Positions 42,591 through 51,909 are shown, counted from the first letter of the stretch. The stretch: DNA of 64,000 nucleotides from Acidisphaera sp. L21 (GCF_009765685.1 NZ_LMUY01000007.1:1-64000), one strand, 5' to 3'. Program-made: numbers and translations. The notes: generated by a model from the sequence alone, not told the origin.

Positions 42591-42905
42591 ATGACCCGCG
42601 TGGTAGCCATCGTTGCCGCACTTTGCCTGACCGCCTTCGCCGCGGCCACGCAACCCATGCTGCCCCGCTGCAACGAGGCGCTGGACGGCCAGGTGAGTGA
42701 AGGTGGCTGCGCCTGCGGGTATGACCGCGGTGGGCAACTGACCGGGCACTCCGCCGGGTGGCGCTGGAAATGCGACCTGCTACGCGGCCCCGGCGTGATT
42801 GCGCCGGTCGAGCCGGCGGGCGAACCGGCGCAGCGGCTGCCGCCAGGCTTCGTCTACGCACCGCAGAACTCGCAGAGCAGCTCCGGCGGGTCGATGCGTT
42901 ACTAG
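42591..42905 (+). CDS. Small exported Cys-containing protein, unknown
   Basis: A 104-residue protein with a signal peptide (VVAIVAALCLTAFAAATQP) and a short mature region with Cys in RCNEAL, GGCACGYD and KCDLLRG. A Gln/Ser/Pro tail follows. Four cysteines suggest disulfides in the periplasm. It is upstream of the ABC transporter operon (75 bp) and may belong to the previous or next unit. No family was recognised. Confidence 0.7.
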   Translation: MTRVVAIVAALCLTAFAAATQPMLPRCNEALDGQVSEGGCACGYDRGGQLTGHSAGWRWKCDLLRGPGVIAPVEPAGEPAQRLPPGFVYAPQNSQSSSGGSMRY

Positions 42906-42980
42906 CTCGTCCCCTCTGGACGGGGCTGGCATGGATGCTGCTTAGTCCGACCGCTTTCGAAAGAATGCGGGAGGCGCGGT

Positions 42981-43751
42981 ATGGCATTGCTGGAAGTTCG
43001 CGACGTCACCCGCCAATTCTACGGCGTGCATGCGCTGAATGGTGTGACGCTGGACGTGACGCCCGGCGCCATTACCGGGCTGATCGGGCCAAATGGTGCG
43101 GGCAAAACCACCCTGTTCAACTGCCTGTCCGGCGTGGTGCCGCCGAATACCGGGCGCATCGTGTTCGACGGGCAGGACATCACCGGGTGGCGTGCCGACC
43201 GCATCACCCGCGCCGGGCTTGTCCGAACATTCCAGATCGCCCGCGGCTGTCCGCGGCTGACGGTGCGGGAGAACCTGCTGCTGTATGGCGCGGCGCAACC
43301 CGGCGAGGGCGTGTTTACGGCCCTGCTACGCACCAGGCGGATGTTGGCACGCGAATCCGAGTTGATGGCGCGTGCAGAGGCAATCGCGACCCGCCTGCGG
43401 CTGGGCGCAGTGATCGACAATCCGGCGGCGGCGTTGTCCGGCGGCCAAAAGAAGCTGCTGGAGATCGGCCGCGCGCTGATGACCGAGCCAAAGCTGATCC
43501 TGCTGGACGAACCGCTCGCTGGCGTAAACCCGACGCTGTGCCGCGAAATTGGCGAACGGCTGCAGGAGATCGTGGCCGACGGCATCACCCTGCTGCTGAT
43601 CGAGCATCAGATGGACATGATCGCCCGGCTCTGCGACCACGTCATCGTCATGGCGGAGGGCCGCCGGCTGACCGAGGGCACGTTTGACGAGGTCGCGGCC
43701 GATGTGACGGTGCAGGATGCGTATATGGGCGGTGCGCGTTGGGCCTCCTGA
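42981..43751 (+). CDS. HAAT-type ABC transporter ATP-binding protein 1 (LivG-like)
   Basis: The 256-residue ATPase has Walker A GPNGAGKT (36-43), signature LSGGQKKLLEIGRAL, Walker B LILLDEPLAGVNP and the His switch LIEHQMDM. The long C-terminal VQDAYMGG is typical of LivG. It energises import of amino acids or amides. ATG 42981 has GGGAGG six bases upstream. First gene of a five-gene transporter operon in the order ATPase-ATPase-binding protein-permease-permease. The downstream ATPase overlaps by 13 bp. Confidence 0.93.
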   Translation: MALLEVRDVTRQFYGVHALNGVTLDVTPGAITGLIGPNGAGKTTLFNCLSGVVPPNTGRIVFDGQDITGWRADRITRAGLVRTFQIARGCPRLTVRENLLLYGAAQPGEGVFTALLRTRRMLARESELMARAEAIATRLRLGAVIDNPAAALSGGQKKLLEIGRALMTEPKLILLDEPLAGVNPTLCREIGERLQEIVADGITLLLIEHQMDMIARLCDHVIVMAEGRRLTEGTFDEVAADVTVQDAYMGGARWAS

Positions 43752-44446
43752 CCGTGTCGGGCATCGTCGCCGGGTATTCCGCTGCGGACCAGATCCTGAA
43801 GGGCTTGGATTTTGCGGTGCAGCCGGGGGAGATCGTTTGCATCATCGGGCCGAATGGTGCGGGTAAATCCACGCTGCTGAAATCCATCGCCGGGCTGCTG
43901 ACGCCGTCCGCCGGGTCGATCATGTTGCAGGACCGGGTGGTGACGGGGATGGCTCCACCGGATCTGGCACGGCTTGGCATCGCCTATGTGCCGCAGGAGC
44001 ACAATGTGTTTCCCACCATGACGGTGCGGGAGAATTTGGAGATGGGCGGCTATGTCGACCCGAAGCAAATCCCGCGCCGGATGGAAGACGCGATGCAGCG
44101 CTTCCCCGTGCTGGGGCGCAAGCGGCGGCAGGCGGCGCGCACCCTGTCGGGTGGGGAGCGGCAGTTGCTGGCGATGGGCATGGCGCTGATGGTGGCGCCG
44201 GTGCTGCTGTTGCTGGACGAACCGTCCGCCGGGTTGTCGCCCAAGGCGGCGCAGGAATTGTTCGACCAGATCCAGGCGATCAACAAGGGCGGATTGTCGA
44301 TCGCCCTGGTGGAGCAGAATGCGAACGAGGCACTGGCGATTTCCGATCGCGCCTACGTGCTGGTGGACGGGCGAACCGGCGCCACCGGGATCGCCAGCGA
44401 ATTGGCCGCCGACCCGGATATCAAGCGGATCTTCCTTGGTGGATAG
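43739..44446 (+). CDS. HAAT-type ABC transporter ATP-binding protein 2 (LivF-like)
   Basis: The 235-residue ATPase has GPNGAGKST (37-45), LSGGERQLLAMGMAL, LLLLDEPSAGLSP and ALVEQNANEALAIS, the LivF signature. Start TTG 43739 lies within the livG-like end; GTG 43754 is possible. Both ATPases together couple ATP hydrolysis to import. It is followed by the binding protein after 25 bp. Confidence 0.92.
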   Translation: MGLLTVSGIVAGYSAADQILKGLDFAVQPGEIVCIIGPNGAGKSTLLKSIAGLLTPSAGSIMLQDRVVTGMAPPDLARLGIAYVPQEHNVFPTMTVRENLEMGGYVDPKQIPRRMEDAMQRFPVLGRKRRQAARTLSGGERQLLAMGMALMVAPVLLLLDEPSAGLSPKAAQELFDQIQAINKGGLSIALVEQNANEALAISDRAYVLVDGRTGATGIASELAADPDIKRIFLGG

Positions 44447-44471
44447 TTCGCGCAACAGGGGACCGAACGAG

Positions 44472-45674
44472 ATGAGCACAGCCCAATTTCGCCTGACCCG
44501 GCGTAGCGTTCTGGCGGGGAGCGCCGCCGCCTTAGCCGCGCCCTATATTGCCCGCGCGCAGGGCGTGCCTTTGACGCTGGGGATTCTGACGCCGCTGACG
44601 GGCGCTGGCGGTTATGACGGGCCACGCATGATGAAGGCGATCCAGGCGGTTGCGGCGCAGGTGAACGATGCGGGCGGCTTGCTGGGCCGCAAGATCACCT
44701 TCGTGATCGAGGACGACCAGACCAACCCGGAAGCCGCGGTGCGGGCGGCGCGCAAGCTGGTGGACGTGGACAAGGTGCCGGTGATCATGGGCACCTGGGC
44801 CTCCGCCGTGACGTCCGCAGTGGCGCCGGTGTGCTGGGAGAGCAAGACGTTCCTGACCACGACGTCAGGTGCGGACACGATCACCAAGCTACCGCACCAG
44901 GGCTATCTGATCCGGACGCAGCCGAACAACTATCTGCAAGGCGCCAAGCACGCCGAGTTCATCGCCAGCACGGGGGCGAAGAAGGTCGGGCTGTTGTCGA
45001 TCCAGGCGCCCTTCGCGCAGCCGACGCAGGAACGGGTGAAGGACGTGTTGGCGAAGAATGGCTCGTCGTTGACCGGCGGGCTGATCTACGAGCCGAACAA
45101 GACCAGCTACCGTTCGGAGGTGGATCAGATCCTGCGTGGCTCGCCGGACATGGTCTATCTGAACGGCTATACCCCGGATGTAAGCGTGCTGCTGCGCGAT
45201 TTGTATCGCGCAGGGTATGATGGCCCGCGCTTCACGCAATCCTACGCGCTGACGAGCAAGGCGGTGGAATCGCTGCCGAAGGAAGTGACGGAGGGAACGT
45301 ATACCGTGCAACCGTCGGCGGACATCGATTCGCCGGCCTATGCCAACGCGGCCAAACTGCTGGGGATCAAGGACCCGGATTCGTATGAGACGCAGGCGGT
45401 GGATTGGATGAGCCTGGTGGCGCTGTCGATCGCCAAGGCGAAGGCCGCAACGGGCACGGCGATCCGGGATACGGTGCGCTCCGTTTCCCAGGGTGCTGGC
45501 ACGAAAGTGTATAGCGCGGTGGATGGGTTGACGATTTTGGCGAAGGGTGGCGAGGTGAATTACGAGGGCGCCAGCGGGCCCTGCGACTTCACCGATATCG
45601 GCGACATCCAGGACTGCAAGTTCCGCTACTTGGTGGTGAAGAACGGCGCGCTGACTTTCCTGAAGGTCGTCTGA
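44472..45674 (+). CDS. HAAT-type ABC transporter substrate-binding protein
   Basis: The 400-residue protein has a Tat-like signal (TRRSVLAGSAAALAAPYIARA) and a periplasmic type I binding fold: GILTPLTGAGGYDGPRMMKA, VNDAGGLLGRKITFVIEDDQ, VIMGTWASAVTSAVAP, and DMVYLNGYTPDVSVLLRDLY. It binds a branched-chain amino acid, amide or aromatic acid; the ligand is not determined. ATG 44472 is used. Placement between the ATPase and permease genes is the less common order and helps identify the operon as one unit. Confidence 0.92.
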   Translation: MSTAQFRLTRRSVLAGSAAALAAPYIARAQGVPLTLGILTPLTGAGGYDGPRMMKAIQAVAAQVNDAGGLLGRKITFVIEDDQTNPEAAVRAARKLVDVDKVPVIMGTWASAVTSAVAPVCWESKTFLTTTSGADTITKLPHQGYLIRTQPNNYLQGAKHAEFIASTGAKKVGLLSIQAPFAQPTQERVKDVLAKNGSSLTGGLIYEPNKTSYRSEVDQILRGSPDMVYLNGYTPDVSVLLRDLYRAGYDGPRFTQSYALTSKAVESLPKEVTEGTYTVQPSADIDSPAYANAAKLLGIKDPDSYETQAVDWMSLVALSIAKAKAATGTAIRDTVRSVSQGAGTKVYSAVDGLTILAKGGEVNYEGASGPCDFTDIGDIQDCKFRYLVVKNGALTFLKVV

Positions 45675-46541
45675 TTGCTGAAAGATGTCGCCCAGTTGGT
45701 GATCAATGGGCTGATGGCGGGCACCATCCTGGCAGTCCCGGCCATCGGCCTGACGGCGATCTACGCGGTGTTGCGGTTCCCGAACTTCGCGCTCGCATCC
45801 CATGCGACGGTGGGCGCGTTCGCCGGCTGGATCGCCAATGTGGTCTTAGGCTGGTCCATCATACCGTCGCTGGGGCTGGCGTTTCTGGCGGCGGGGTTGG
45901 TGGGCGTGGCGACGGACGAGTTTGTGCTGCGACCGTTCCGCGCCGCCGGGTTCGCGACCACGGCCATCGGGTCGATCGCGCTGACCATTGCGCTGGAAAA
46001 CCTGCTGCGCATGATTTTTGGCAATGATCTGCGTGGGTACGATCTGCCGATCACACGGGATTGGCGCTTCGCCGGGCTGCATCTCGGCCCGCAGCAGGTG
46101 GAGAACATGGCGATCTCGCTGGTGGTGATGGCCGCGGTGTTCGCCTTCCTGGCCTTCACCCGCGCTGGCAAGGCGATGCGCGCGGTGGCCGACAACCCGG
46201 CACTGGCGCGCATCAAGGGTGTCGATGCGGTGCGGGTGGCACGCATCGTCTCCTTCGTCGGGATGGGCCTGGCCGGTGTTGGCGGCATGCTGATCGGGCT
46301 GGACACCACGATCGACCCGCTGACAGGGTTTCGCGTGATGCTGTCGGTCTTCGCCGCCGCCGTGGTGGGTGGGCTGGGCAGCATACCCGGCGCGGTGCTG
46401 GGGGCGCTGACGATCGGCGTGGGGGAAGAATTGTGCCTGCTGGTGCTGACGCCGAATTACCGCAGCGTCGTCGGGTTTCTGGCAATCCTGCTGGTGCTGA
46501 TCCTGCGGCCGTCCGGCCTGCTGGGCCAGCGGGCGTACTAG
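45675..46541 (+). CDS. HAAT-type ABC transporter permease 1 (LivH-like)
   Basis: The 288-residue inner-membrane protein has about eight hydrophobic segments with LivH motifs: INGLMAGTILAVPAIGLTAIYA at the start and GLGSIPGAVLGALTIGVGEEL near the end (with AAAVVGGLGS before). It begins with TTG 45675 directly after the binding-protein stop and ends one base before the next permease's ATG context. It forms half of the transmembrane channel. Confidence 0.92.
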   Translation: MLKDVAQLVINGLMAGTILAVPAIGLTAIYAVLRFPNFALASHATVGAFAGWIANVVLGWSIIPSLGLAFLAAGLVGVATDEFVLRPFRAAGFATTAIGSIALTIALENLLRMIFGNDLRGYDLPITRDWRFAGLHLGPQQVENMAISLVVMAAVFAFLAFTRAGKAMRAVADNPALARIKGVDAVRVARIVSFVGMGLAGVGGMLIGLDTTIDPLTGFRVMLSVFAAAVVGGLGSIPGAVLGALTIGVGEELCLLVLTPNYRSVVGFLAILLVLILRPSGLLGQRAY

Positions 46542-46542
46542 G

Positions 46543-47451
46543 ATGGAAAATTACCTCGTCGCCCTGGGTGTGACCGCCGGGCTGTACGCGCTGATGGCGA
46601 TCGGGCTGAACGTGATCTGGGGCATGGCCGGGTTGGTCAATTTGGGCCTGGTCGGGTTCTTCGCGGTGGGTGCGTATACCTCGGCGTTGCTGACCACGAA
46701 ATTAGGCGTGGCCATCGGCGTCGGGATGGTGGCGGGGGCCGTTGCCGGTGGGGTGGCGGGCGCGCTGGTGGCGCTGATCACGGCGCGGTTGCGTGGCGAC
46801 TACCTGGCCATCGTGACGCTGGGTTTTGCCGAATCGTTGCGCACCACCGCCAGCAACGAAACCTGGTTGACGAACGGGACGGACGGGATTTCCGGCATTC
46901 CCGGCCCGTGGCGCAGCGTACTGACCCCGTCGGAGTTCAACCTGGCCTATTTGGCGCTGGTGGTGGTGATCGTGCTGATCGCCTACCTGCTCGCGCAACG
47001 GCTCAGCTACTCGCCATTCGGCCGGGTGCTGCGGGCCATTCGCGATGACGAGCAGGTGGCGGCGGTGGCGGGCAAGCCGGTGCTGGCGTTCAAGGTGCTG
47101 GCCTTCGCGATCGGCTGCACGGCGCTGGGGCTGGCCGGGGCGTTGTACGCGCATTACACCTCGTTCGTGGTGCCGGACATCTTCGTTCCGTTGCTGACGC
47201 TGTATATCAAGATGGCGCTGCTGTCGGGCGGCGTTGGCAATAATCGGGGGGCCGTGCTGGGCGGGCTGGTGGTGGTGATCTTCCTCGAGGGCACACGCTT
47301 CATCACGCCCTACATTCCCTGGCTGGGCGCGGTGCAGGCCGCCGCCCTGCAGCAATTCCTGGTCACTGCCGCCCTGCTGGTGGTGCTGCGCTTCCGCACG
47401 CGGGGGCTGGTGCCCGAACCACCGGACCATCCCATTCTACGCCGAACCTGA
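46543..47451 (+). CDS. HAAT-type ABC transporter permease 2 (LivM-like)
   Basis: The 302-residue permease has LivM motifs: LIAVNVIWG-like GLNVIWGMAGLVNLGLVGFF, GRVLRAIRDDEQVAAVAGK (the EAA-type loop) and GGVGNNRGAVLGGLVVVIFLEG. About eight TM segments are seen. It starts 2 bp after the LivH-like stop. It is followed after 13 bp by the GAF protein in the same direction. Confidence 0.92.
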   Translation: MENYLVALGVTAGLYALMAIGLNVIWGMAGLVNLGLVGFFAVGAYTSALLTTKLGVAIGVGMVAGAVAGGVAGALVALITARLRGDYLAIVTLGFAESLRTTASNETWLTNGTDGISGIPGPWRSVLTPSEFNLAYLALVVVIVLIAYLLAQRLSYSPFGRVLRAIRDDEQVAAVAGKPVLAFKVLAFAIGCTALGLAGALYAHYTSFVVPDIFVPLLTLYIKMALLSGGVGNNRGAVLGGLVVVIFLEGTRFITPYIPWLGAVQAAALQQFLVTAALLVVLRFRTRGLVPEPPDHPILRRT

Positions 47452-47464
47452 AGGAGCCTACGCC

Positions 47465-47950
47465 ATGGCCGAGATCACCCGCGACGACATCATCCACGTG
47501 ATGACCCTGACCGCCGCCCCTGACCGCACCGCCGCCTGGGCCGCGATCGATGCGCTGGTCGACCGGTTGTACGACCGCAAGCTATTCACCGCGTTGAACC
47601 ATCTGGCCGCAACGTCCGAGGTGGAGCGGCTTTATTCCAGCAATACCACCGCCTACCCGGTCGGTGGGCGAAAGCAGAAGAAGGACACGCATTGGGGCAA
47701 GAAGACGTTGGATGAGGGCGAATTGTATATCTGCCACACCGCCGCCGACATCGAACGCACCTTCTTCGACCACGAACTGATCAAGAGCCTGGGCGTCGGT
47801 GGCATGGTGAACGTGCCGGTAATGGTCAGCGGCAAATGCATCGCCAGCCTCAGCATCTCCGCCGGCACCGATCGGTTCAGCGAGGCGGATGCGCCGGAAC
47901 TGGCGCTGATCGCGGCGTTGACGCTGCCGCTGTTCCTGTCCGCGAGCTAG
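47465..47950 (+). CDS. GAF-domain protein, last gene of the HAAT operon
   Basis: The 161-residue protein is a single GAF-like domain: DRLYDRKLFTALNHLAATSE, EVERLYSSNTTAYPVGGRKQ, ELYICHTAADIERTFFDHEL, MVNVPVMVSGKCIASLSIS, the last being the standard GAF core strand. No HTH or catalytic domain is fused. It may bind the transported compound in the cytosol. AAGGAG precedes ATG 47465 and it lies 13 bp after the LivM-like gene, so it is part of the operon. It overlaps the end of the EfeB gene antisense by 4 bp. Confidence 0.82.
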   Translation: MAEITRDDIIHVMTLTAAPDRTAAWAAIDALVDRLYDRKLFTALNHLAATSEVERLYSSNTTAYPVGGRKQKKDTHWGKKTLDEGELYICHTAADIERTFFDHELIKSLGVGGMVNVPVMVSGKCIASLSISAGTDRFSEADAPELALIAALTLPLFLSAS

Positions 47951-49260
47951 AACAGCCCCTGCCCGATGAATCCGCCCGGTTCGGCGCCGGGTGGGATGGC
48001 GAACAGGCCGCTGCCGGTGTGGGTGGTGTACTGGTTCAGCATGTCCAGCTTGGACATCGTTTCGAACATCTTGATGAAGCTGGCGCGTGGGTCGCGCTGG
48101 TAGCAGATGAACAGCAGCCCGGCGTCGTATTCCAGCCCCTGGCGCCAGGGCGGCCACCGCTCCGCCGTGATGTTGGTGCCGTCATTGTAGGAGAACGCCC
48201 GGCGGAGTAATTGCGCGCCGTCATTGCTGGCGGCGGCAGCCAGGCGCACATGCGCGGTTTGCGCGATCAGCGGGTTGCCGTCCGCATCCATGGCATCGAG
48301 GTCGATCGGGTCGAACTCGCTCTTGCCGCCGATCGGCGCCCCGGATGCCTTGTGCCGGCCGATGGTTTCTTCCTGGAACGACACGTCGGTATCGTCCCAA
48401 TGCTCCAACGCCATGCGGATGCGGCGGACGACCATGTAGCTGCCGTTGCGCATCCAAGCCGGGCCTTCGTCCCCGACCCAGACGACATCTTCCAGGCTGG
48501 CCGGGTTCGTGGTCGTGGTGCCCCCAGCCGTTTCGGTCGGGCGCCGGGCAACGGGGTTTTGGGTGCCGTCACGAAAGCCCATCAGGTTGCGGGGCGTGTC
48601 CTCGGCCGCGGCGTTGGGGGTGAAGCCGGTCTGGGTCCAGCGCAGAACGGCGACGCCCTTGGCCAGCCGCGCCATCTGGCGCACGGCGTGGAATGCCACC
48701 TGGGGATCGTCGGCGCAGGCCTGGACCGACAGATCACCGCCGGTGCGGGCATCTTCCAATTGGTCGCCGTTGAATTTTGGCAGGTCGACCAGCGCCTCCG
48801 GCCGCTTCGCCTTCAGGCCGTAGCGATCTTTCCCCTCATGCTCGAACATGCCGGGGCCAAAGCCGAAGGTGATGGTCAGCCGCGCCGCATCCAGCCCGGC
48901 GGTTTCACCCGTGTCGGTGCCGGGCGCGTCCTGGGTCGCGGCTGGCGCCGCTGCGTCCTCGCCACGGGACAGGCGGGCTGCCACCGCCGTCCAATTCCGC
49001 AACAGGGTCACGAGGTCACTGGGCTTGTCCGTCACCAAGTCGAAGGTGGCGAAATAGGTGTGGTTCTGCCGGGCGGTGACGATGCCACCCTGGTGCGGGG
49101 CGAAAAATGGCTCCTGCAGACGCCGCCCGACCGCCTGGCCGGCGGGGTTGACGCCGTTGGCCGGCGCCGTGTCCGCTGCGCGCGCGGTGCCAAGTGCGGC
49201 CACAAACCCGGTGGCCGCCCCCAGAAACCCGCGACGTGATGCGAACGGACAGCCAGCCAT
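47947..49260 (-). CDS. efeB: Deferrochelatase/peroxidase EfeB (DyP-type), Tat-exported
   Basis: The 437-residue protein has a twin-Arg signal (SRRGFLGAATGFVAALGTARA) and the class I DyP core: GGIVTARQNHTYFATFDLVT, LTITFGFGPGMFEHEG, NLMGFRDGTQNP (GFxDGT distal Asp) and GGSYMVV-like NGSYMVVRRIRMALEHWDD; IDLDAMDADGNPL and RRAFSYNDG follow. EfeB removes iron from heme or oxidises Fe2+ in the periplasm as part of the EfeUOB system. It is the last gene of an operon with a beta-propeller protein and OprB; efeU and efeO are not here. The C-terminus overlaps the GAF gene by 4 bp. Confidence 0.92.
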   Translation of the reverse strand: MAGCPFASRRGFLGAATGFVAALGTARAADTAPANGVNPAGQAVGRRLQEPFFAPHQGGIVTARQNHTYFATFDLVTDKPSDLVTLLRNWTAVAARLSRGEDAAAPAATQDAPGTDTGETAGLDAARLTITFGFGPGMFEHEGKDRYGLKAKRPEALVDLPKFNGDQLEDARTGGDLSVQACADDPQVAFHAVRQMARLAKGVAVLRWTQTGFTPNAAAEDTPRNLMGFRDGTQNPVARRPTETAGGTTTTNPASLEDVVWVGDEGPAWMRNGSYMVVRRIRMALEHWDDTDVSFQEETIGRHKASGAPIGGKSEFDPIDLDAMDADGNPLIAQTAHVRLAAAASNDGAQLLRRAFSYNDGTNITAERWPPWRQGLEYDAGLLFICYQRDPRASFIKMFETMSKLDMLNQYTTHTGSGLFAIPPGAEPGGFIGQGLF

Positions 49261-49270
49261 CTACTTGCCC

Positions 49271-50374
49271 CTAATGCGCCAGAACCAGCGAGTTGATCTC
49301 GTCCTCGACGTAATAGAAGCCCGTGCCATCACTGGTCATGGCGATGCCGAATAGGTCACCCGCACCGGGTGGGGATTGCGCCTTGTTGGGGTCGATCCAT
49401 TGGGCATACAGCTGGTGGCCGTCCGCCGGATCGATCTCGACCACCTGGCCGTTCAACCCGTTTACCGCCAACAGATGTCCGTTGGGTGCGGTCGCCAAGG
49501 CCAGGGGGCGCTTCAGGAAGCCCGCGCTCGTCACCTCCCGCCCGGTGCCCACGCTGTTGGTGCGGGTCGTGGCATTGTCGATGGCGATGATGCGGTTGCC
49601 GATGGCGTCCGAGGCATACAGCGTGCCGTTGGCGCCGAGCGCCAGGCCGGTTGGTCCGACGACGAACACGTCCTTGTCGGCGCGCTGGCCAAGGCCGTCG
49701 GCGATCACGGTCTGCCCGGTCATGCGCGGGGGTTGCCCGGCCGGAATGGCCAGCTCGATCCGCAACACCGTCGCCTTGTTGACCACGGGTTGTCCGGGCG
49801 CTTCTACGCCGAACCCGGTGTTGCTGACGAACAATGTCGCCGTGCTGCCATGGTCGACCACGGCCATGTTGCCCCAGGGGCCGTTGATGGAGGGGCCAGC
49901 CAAGCTGCCAGCCACGTTGCCCTGGGCATCCAGGATCAGCAGGCAGCCGTTGCCCTTGGTCGCCGTGGTGCCGTCCTGGCTGGGCAGGCTGCCGACGATC
50001 ACCCAGCCGGATTGCAGCATGGTCATCGCCGTGGTCAGCCCGATGCCGCCCGGACAGGCCGGCAGGTGGCGCGGGATGCTGGCGAACAGGCTCAGCCGCT
50101 TCGTGGCCGGGTTGTAGTCGACGATCGTCGTGCCGAGGCCCTGCAGATTGCCGCTGTTGTTGAAGTTGGTGACCAGCACGTCGTCCTTCTGGACCTTGCC
50201 GGCCGAGACCGGGGCCACGACGACGGCGTAGGGGTTCTGGTCGCCGTTCTCCGGCACGGTCTGGGTCAGCAAAGTGTGGCGCTTCACCGTCTCCAGAAAC
50301 CCGGGCTCGGCCGCGGTGGCGGAGAAGGCCAGCAACGACAAACCGACGGCCAGGCTACGCATTGCGTGGCGCAT
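49271..50374 (-). CDS. Exported NHL/SMP-30-like beta-propeller protein
   Basis: The 367-residue protein has a signal peptide (SLAVGLSLLAFSATAAEP) and repeated beta-propeller blades of the NHL/strictosidine-synthase type, e.g. VVGPTGLALGANGTLYASDA, NRIIAIDN, PLALATAPNGHLLAVNG and GDLFGIAMTSDGTGFYYVED. Such propellers bind or open lactones or act as scaffolds; no clear catalytic Glu/Asp set was verified. It lies 11 bp before efeB and 21 bp after the OprB porin gene, all on one strand, so they are co-transcribed. ATG 50374 is used with GGAG upstream. Confidence 0.83.
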   Translation of the reverse strand: MRHAMRSLAVGLSLLAFSATAAEPGFLETVKRHTLLTQTVPENGDQNPYAVVVAPVSAGKVQKDDVLVTNFNNSGNLQGLGTTIVDYNPATKRLSLFASIPRHLPACPGGIGLTTAMTMLQSGWVIVGSLPSQDGTTATKGNGCLLILDAQGNVAGSLAGPSINGPWGNMAVVDHGSTATLFVSNTGFGVEAPGQPVVNKATVLRIELAIPAGQPPRMTGQTVIADGLGQRADKDVFVVGPTGLALGANGTLYASDAIGNRIIAIDNATTRTNSVGTGREVTSAGFLKRPLALATAPNGHLLAVNGLNGQVVEIDPADGHQLYAQWIDPNKAQSPPGAGDLFGIAMTSDGTGFYYVEDEINSLVLAH

Positions 50375-50394
50375 GAGGCGGCGCTCCGATCCGG

Positions 50395-51909
50395 TCAAAA
50401 TACGATGTTGGTGCGCACGCCGAAGATCGCTTCGTTGCCGACGCGCTTGGCGGGATTGTTCGGGTTCTGGATGCCGCCGCCGGGCGTCCAGACGTATTGA
50501 AAGTCCGGCTGAACCGACAGCCATGGGGCGAGCTGGGCCTGGTACGTCAGCTCGATAAAGCTTTCGCTGCTGCGGATCGGGTACAGGCCGCCGTTGAAGT
50601 TGGCGGTGTCGTTATCCAGGCCGATGGCGCGGCTGCTGACCTTCGCCAGGCCGTAGCCGAGGCCAAGGCTGTCATCGTCGCGGCCGGGGAGCGGCGCCTT
50701 CAGCACCACGCCGGTGTTGATGCTGAATTCGGCGATGTTGCGGTCACCCGGCGCGCCCATCAGACGCGCGAACACGCCAATCGCCTGGGCCTCGTCCGGA
50801 TCGGGCCGCCAGACCATCTGGTCGAACACGCCGTAGATGCTCCAATTGTTCTTGCGCATCCGGGTGACGCCGTTGCTGTTCGGATCGGCCAGCGACAGGC
50901 CGTCGGTGCCGAAACGCTGGTCGGGGAAGCGGCCGCTATCGTACCAGGCGCCCAGCTTGTAGACGCCGGGCAAACCACCGCCGCCAGTGCCGTAATCCAT
51001 TTGGCCAACTGCCGGCTGGTTGATGGCGTACTGCACCTCCGCGATCGCGAGCGCACCGGTGCCAGTGTGGAAGGCGGTGCCGGACTGCGCGCCGCCCCGC
51101 ACCTGCGAATCATCATTGAACGGTCCGCCCGGCGGGTTGTCGTCGAACACGCCGGCCAGGACGGTGAGGTTGGAGAGCGGCTGGGCGCGAAACCGCACCC
51201 CCAGCGAGGCCAGCGGATAGGCCGGCCCACCGGCATACAGGTCCACGGACGGGATGAGCGGCCAGCCCATCATCGTGTTGATGAACAGGCCGGAATAGGA
51301 GCTGCCAATGAACTCCTGGTCCAGGCTCTGCTGGCCGATCTTCACGTCGACTTTGCCGCCGAGGAACGATTGCTGGTACCACATCTCCCACAACCGCGTG
51401 GCCCGCTGCGCCTCGATCCCGCTGTTGGTTTGCAGGCTGTAGAGATTGTCCGTCGCCAGGTTGCGGCCGTGGATCTGGAACGCGCTGACATTGAAGATTC
51501 CGCCTTCCCAGCCGAACGCCTTTCCGGTGTCCAGCCCCAGGCTCATGAACGTCAGCCCGTCATAATCGGCACCGCGATGCACGCCGCCAGTGGCGTTACC
51601 GAACAACTCGCTGGTTTCCGATAGGCCAAGGGAGATGCCGATATTGCCGAGCTTGGTTCGGATGCCCCACATATCGCCGAGCAGGTTGCTACGGGACGAT
51701 GCGAAAAGTTGGGTCGTGAATCCCGGCTCCCCCGGGGACGTCTGTTCCGCCGTGCTTGCGGCATGGCCCGGCGTGGGGTTCTGCTGCGTCGAGGCGCCAG
51801 GAATGGTCTGCGGTGCGGGCCCGGCCTGCGCGAATGCGATCGCCGGAAGGCAGGCTGCAAAGCACCCGACCACTGCCGCTATCGAGCTACGCCGCAAGGG
51901 CTGAGCCAT
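50395..51909 (-). CDS. OprB family carbohydrate-selective porin
   Basis: The 504-residue outer-membrane protein has a signal peptide (SIAAVVGCFAACLPAIAFAQA) and the OprB hallmarks: LLGDMWGIRTKLGNIGISLGL, YDGLTFMSLGLDTGKAFGWEG, WYQQSFLGGKVDVKIGQQSLDQEF, YKLGAWYDSGRFPDQRF and a C-terminal Phe. It forms a 16-stranded barrel for sugars or similar solutes. ATG 51909 is preferred because GGAG lies six bases upstream; the frame is open further. First gene of the operon OprB-propeller-EfeB. A longer start at 51927 is possible. Confidence 0.92.
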   Translation of the reverse strand: MAQPLRRSSIAAVVGCFAACLPAIAFAQAGPAPQTIPGASTQQNPTPGHAASTAEQTSPGEPGFTTQLFASSRSNLLGDMWGIRTKLGNIGISLGLSETSELFGNATGGVHRGADYDGLTFMSLGLDTGKAFGWEGGIFNVSAFQIHGRNLATDNLYSLQTNSGIEAQRATRLWEMWYQQSFLGGKVDVKIGQQSLDQEFIGSSYSGLFINTMMGWPLIPSVDLYAGGPAYPLASLGVRFRAQPLSNLTVLAGVFDDNPPGGPFNDDSQVRGGAQSGTAFHTGTGALAIAEVQYAINQPAVGQMDYGTGGGGLPGVYKLGAWYDSGRFPDQRFGTDGLSLADPNSNGVTRMRKNNWSIYGVFDQMVWRPDPDEAQAIGVFARLMGAPGDRNIAEFSINTGVVLKAPLPGRDDDSLGLGYGLAKVSSRAIGLDNDTANFNGGLYPIRSSESFIELTYQAQLAPWLSVQPDFQYVWTPGGGIQNPNNPAKRVGNEAIFGVRTNIVF

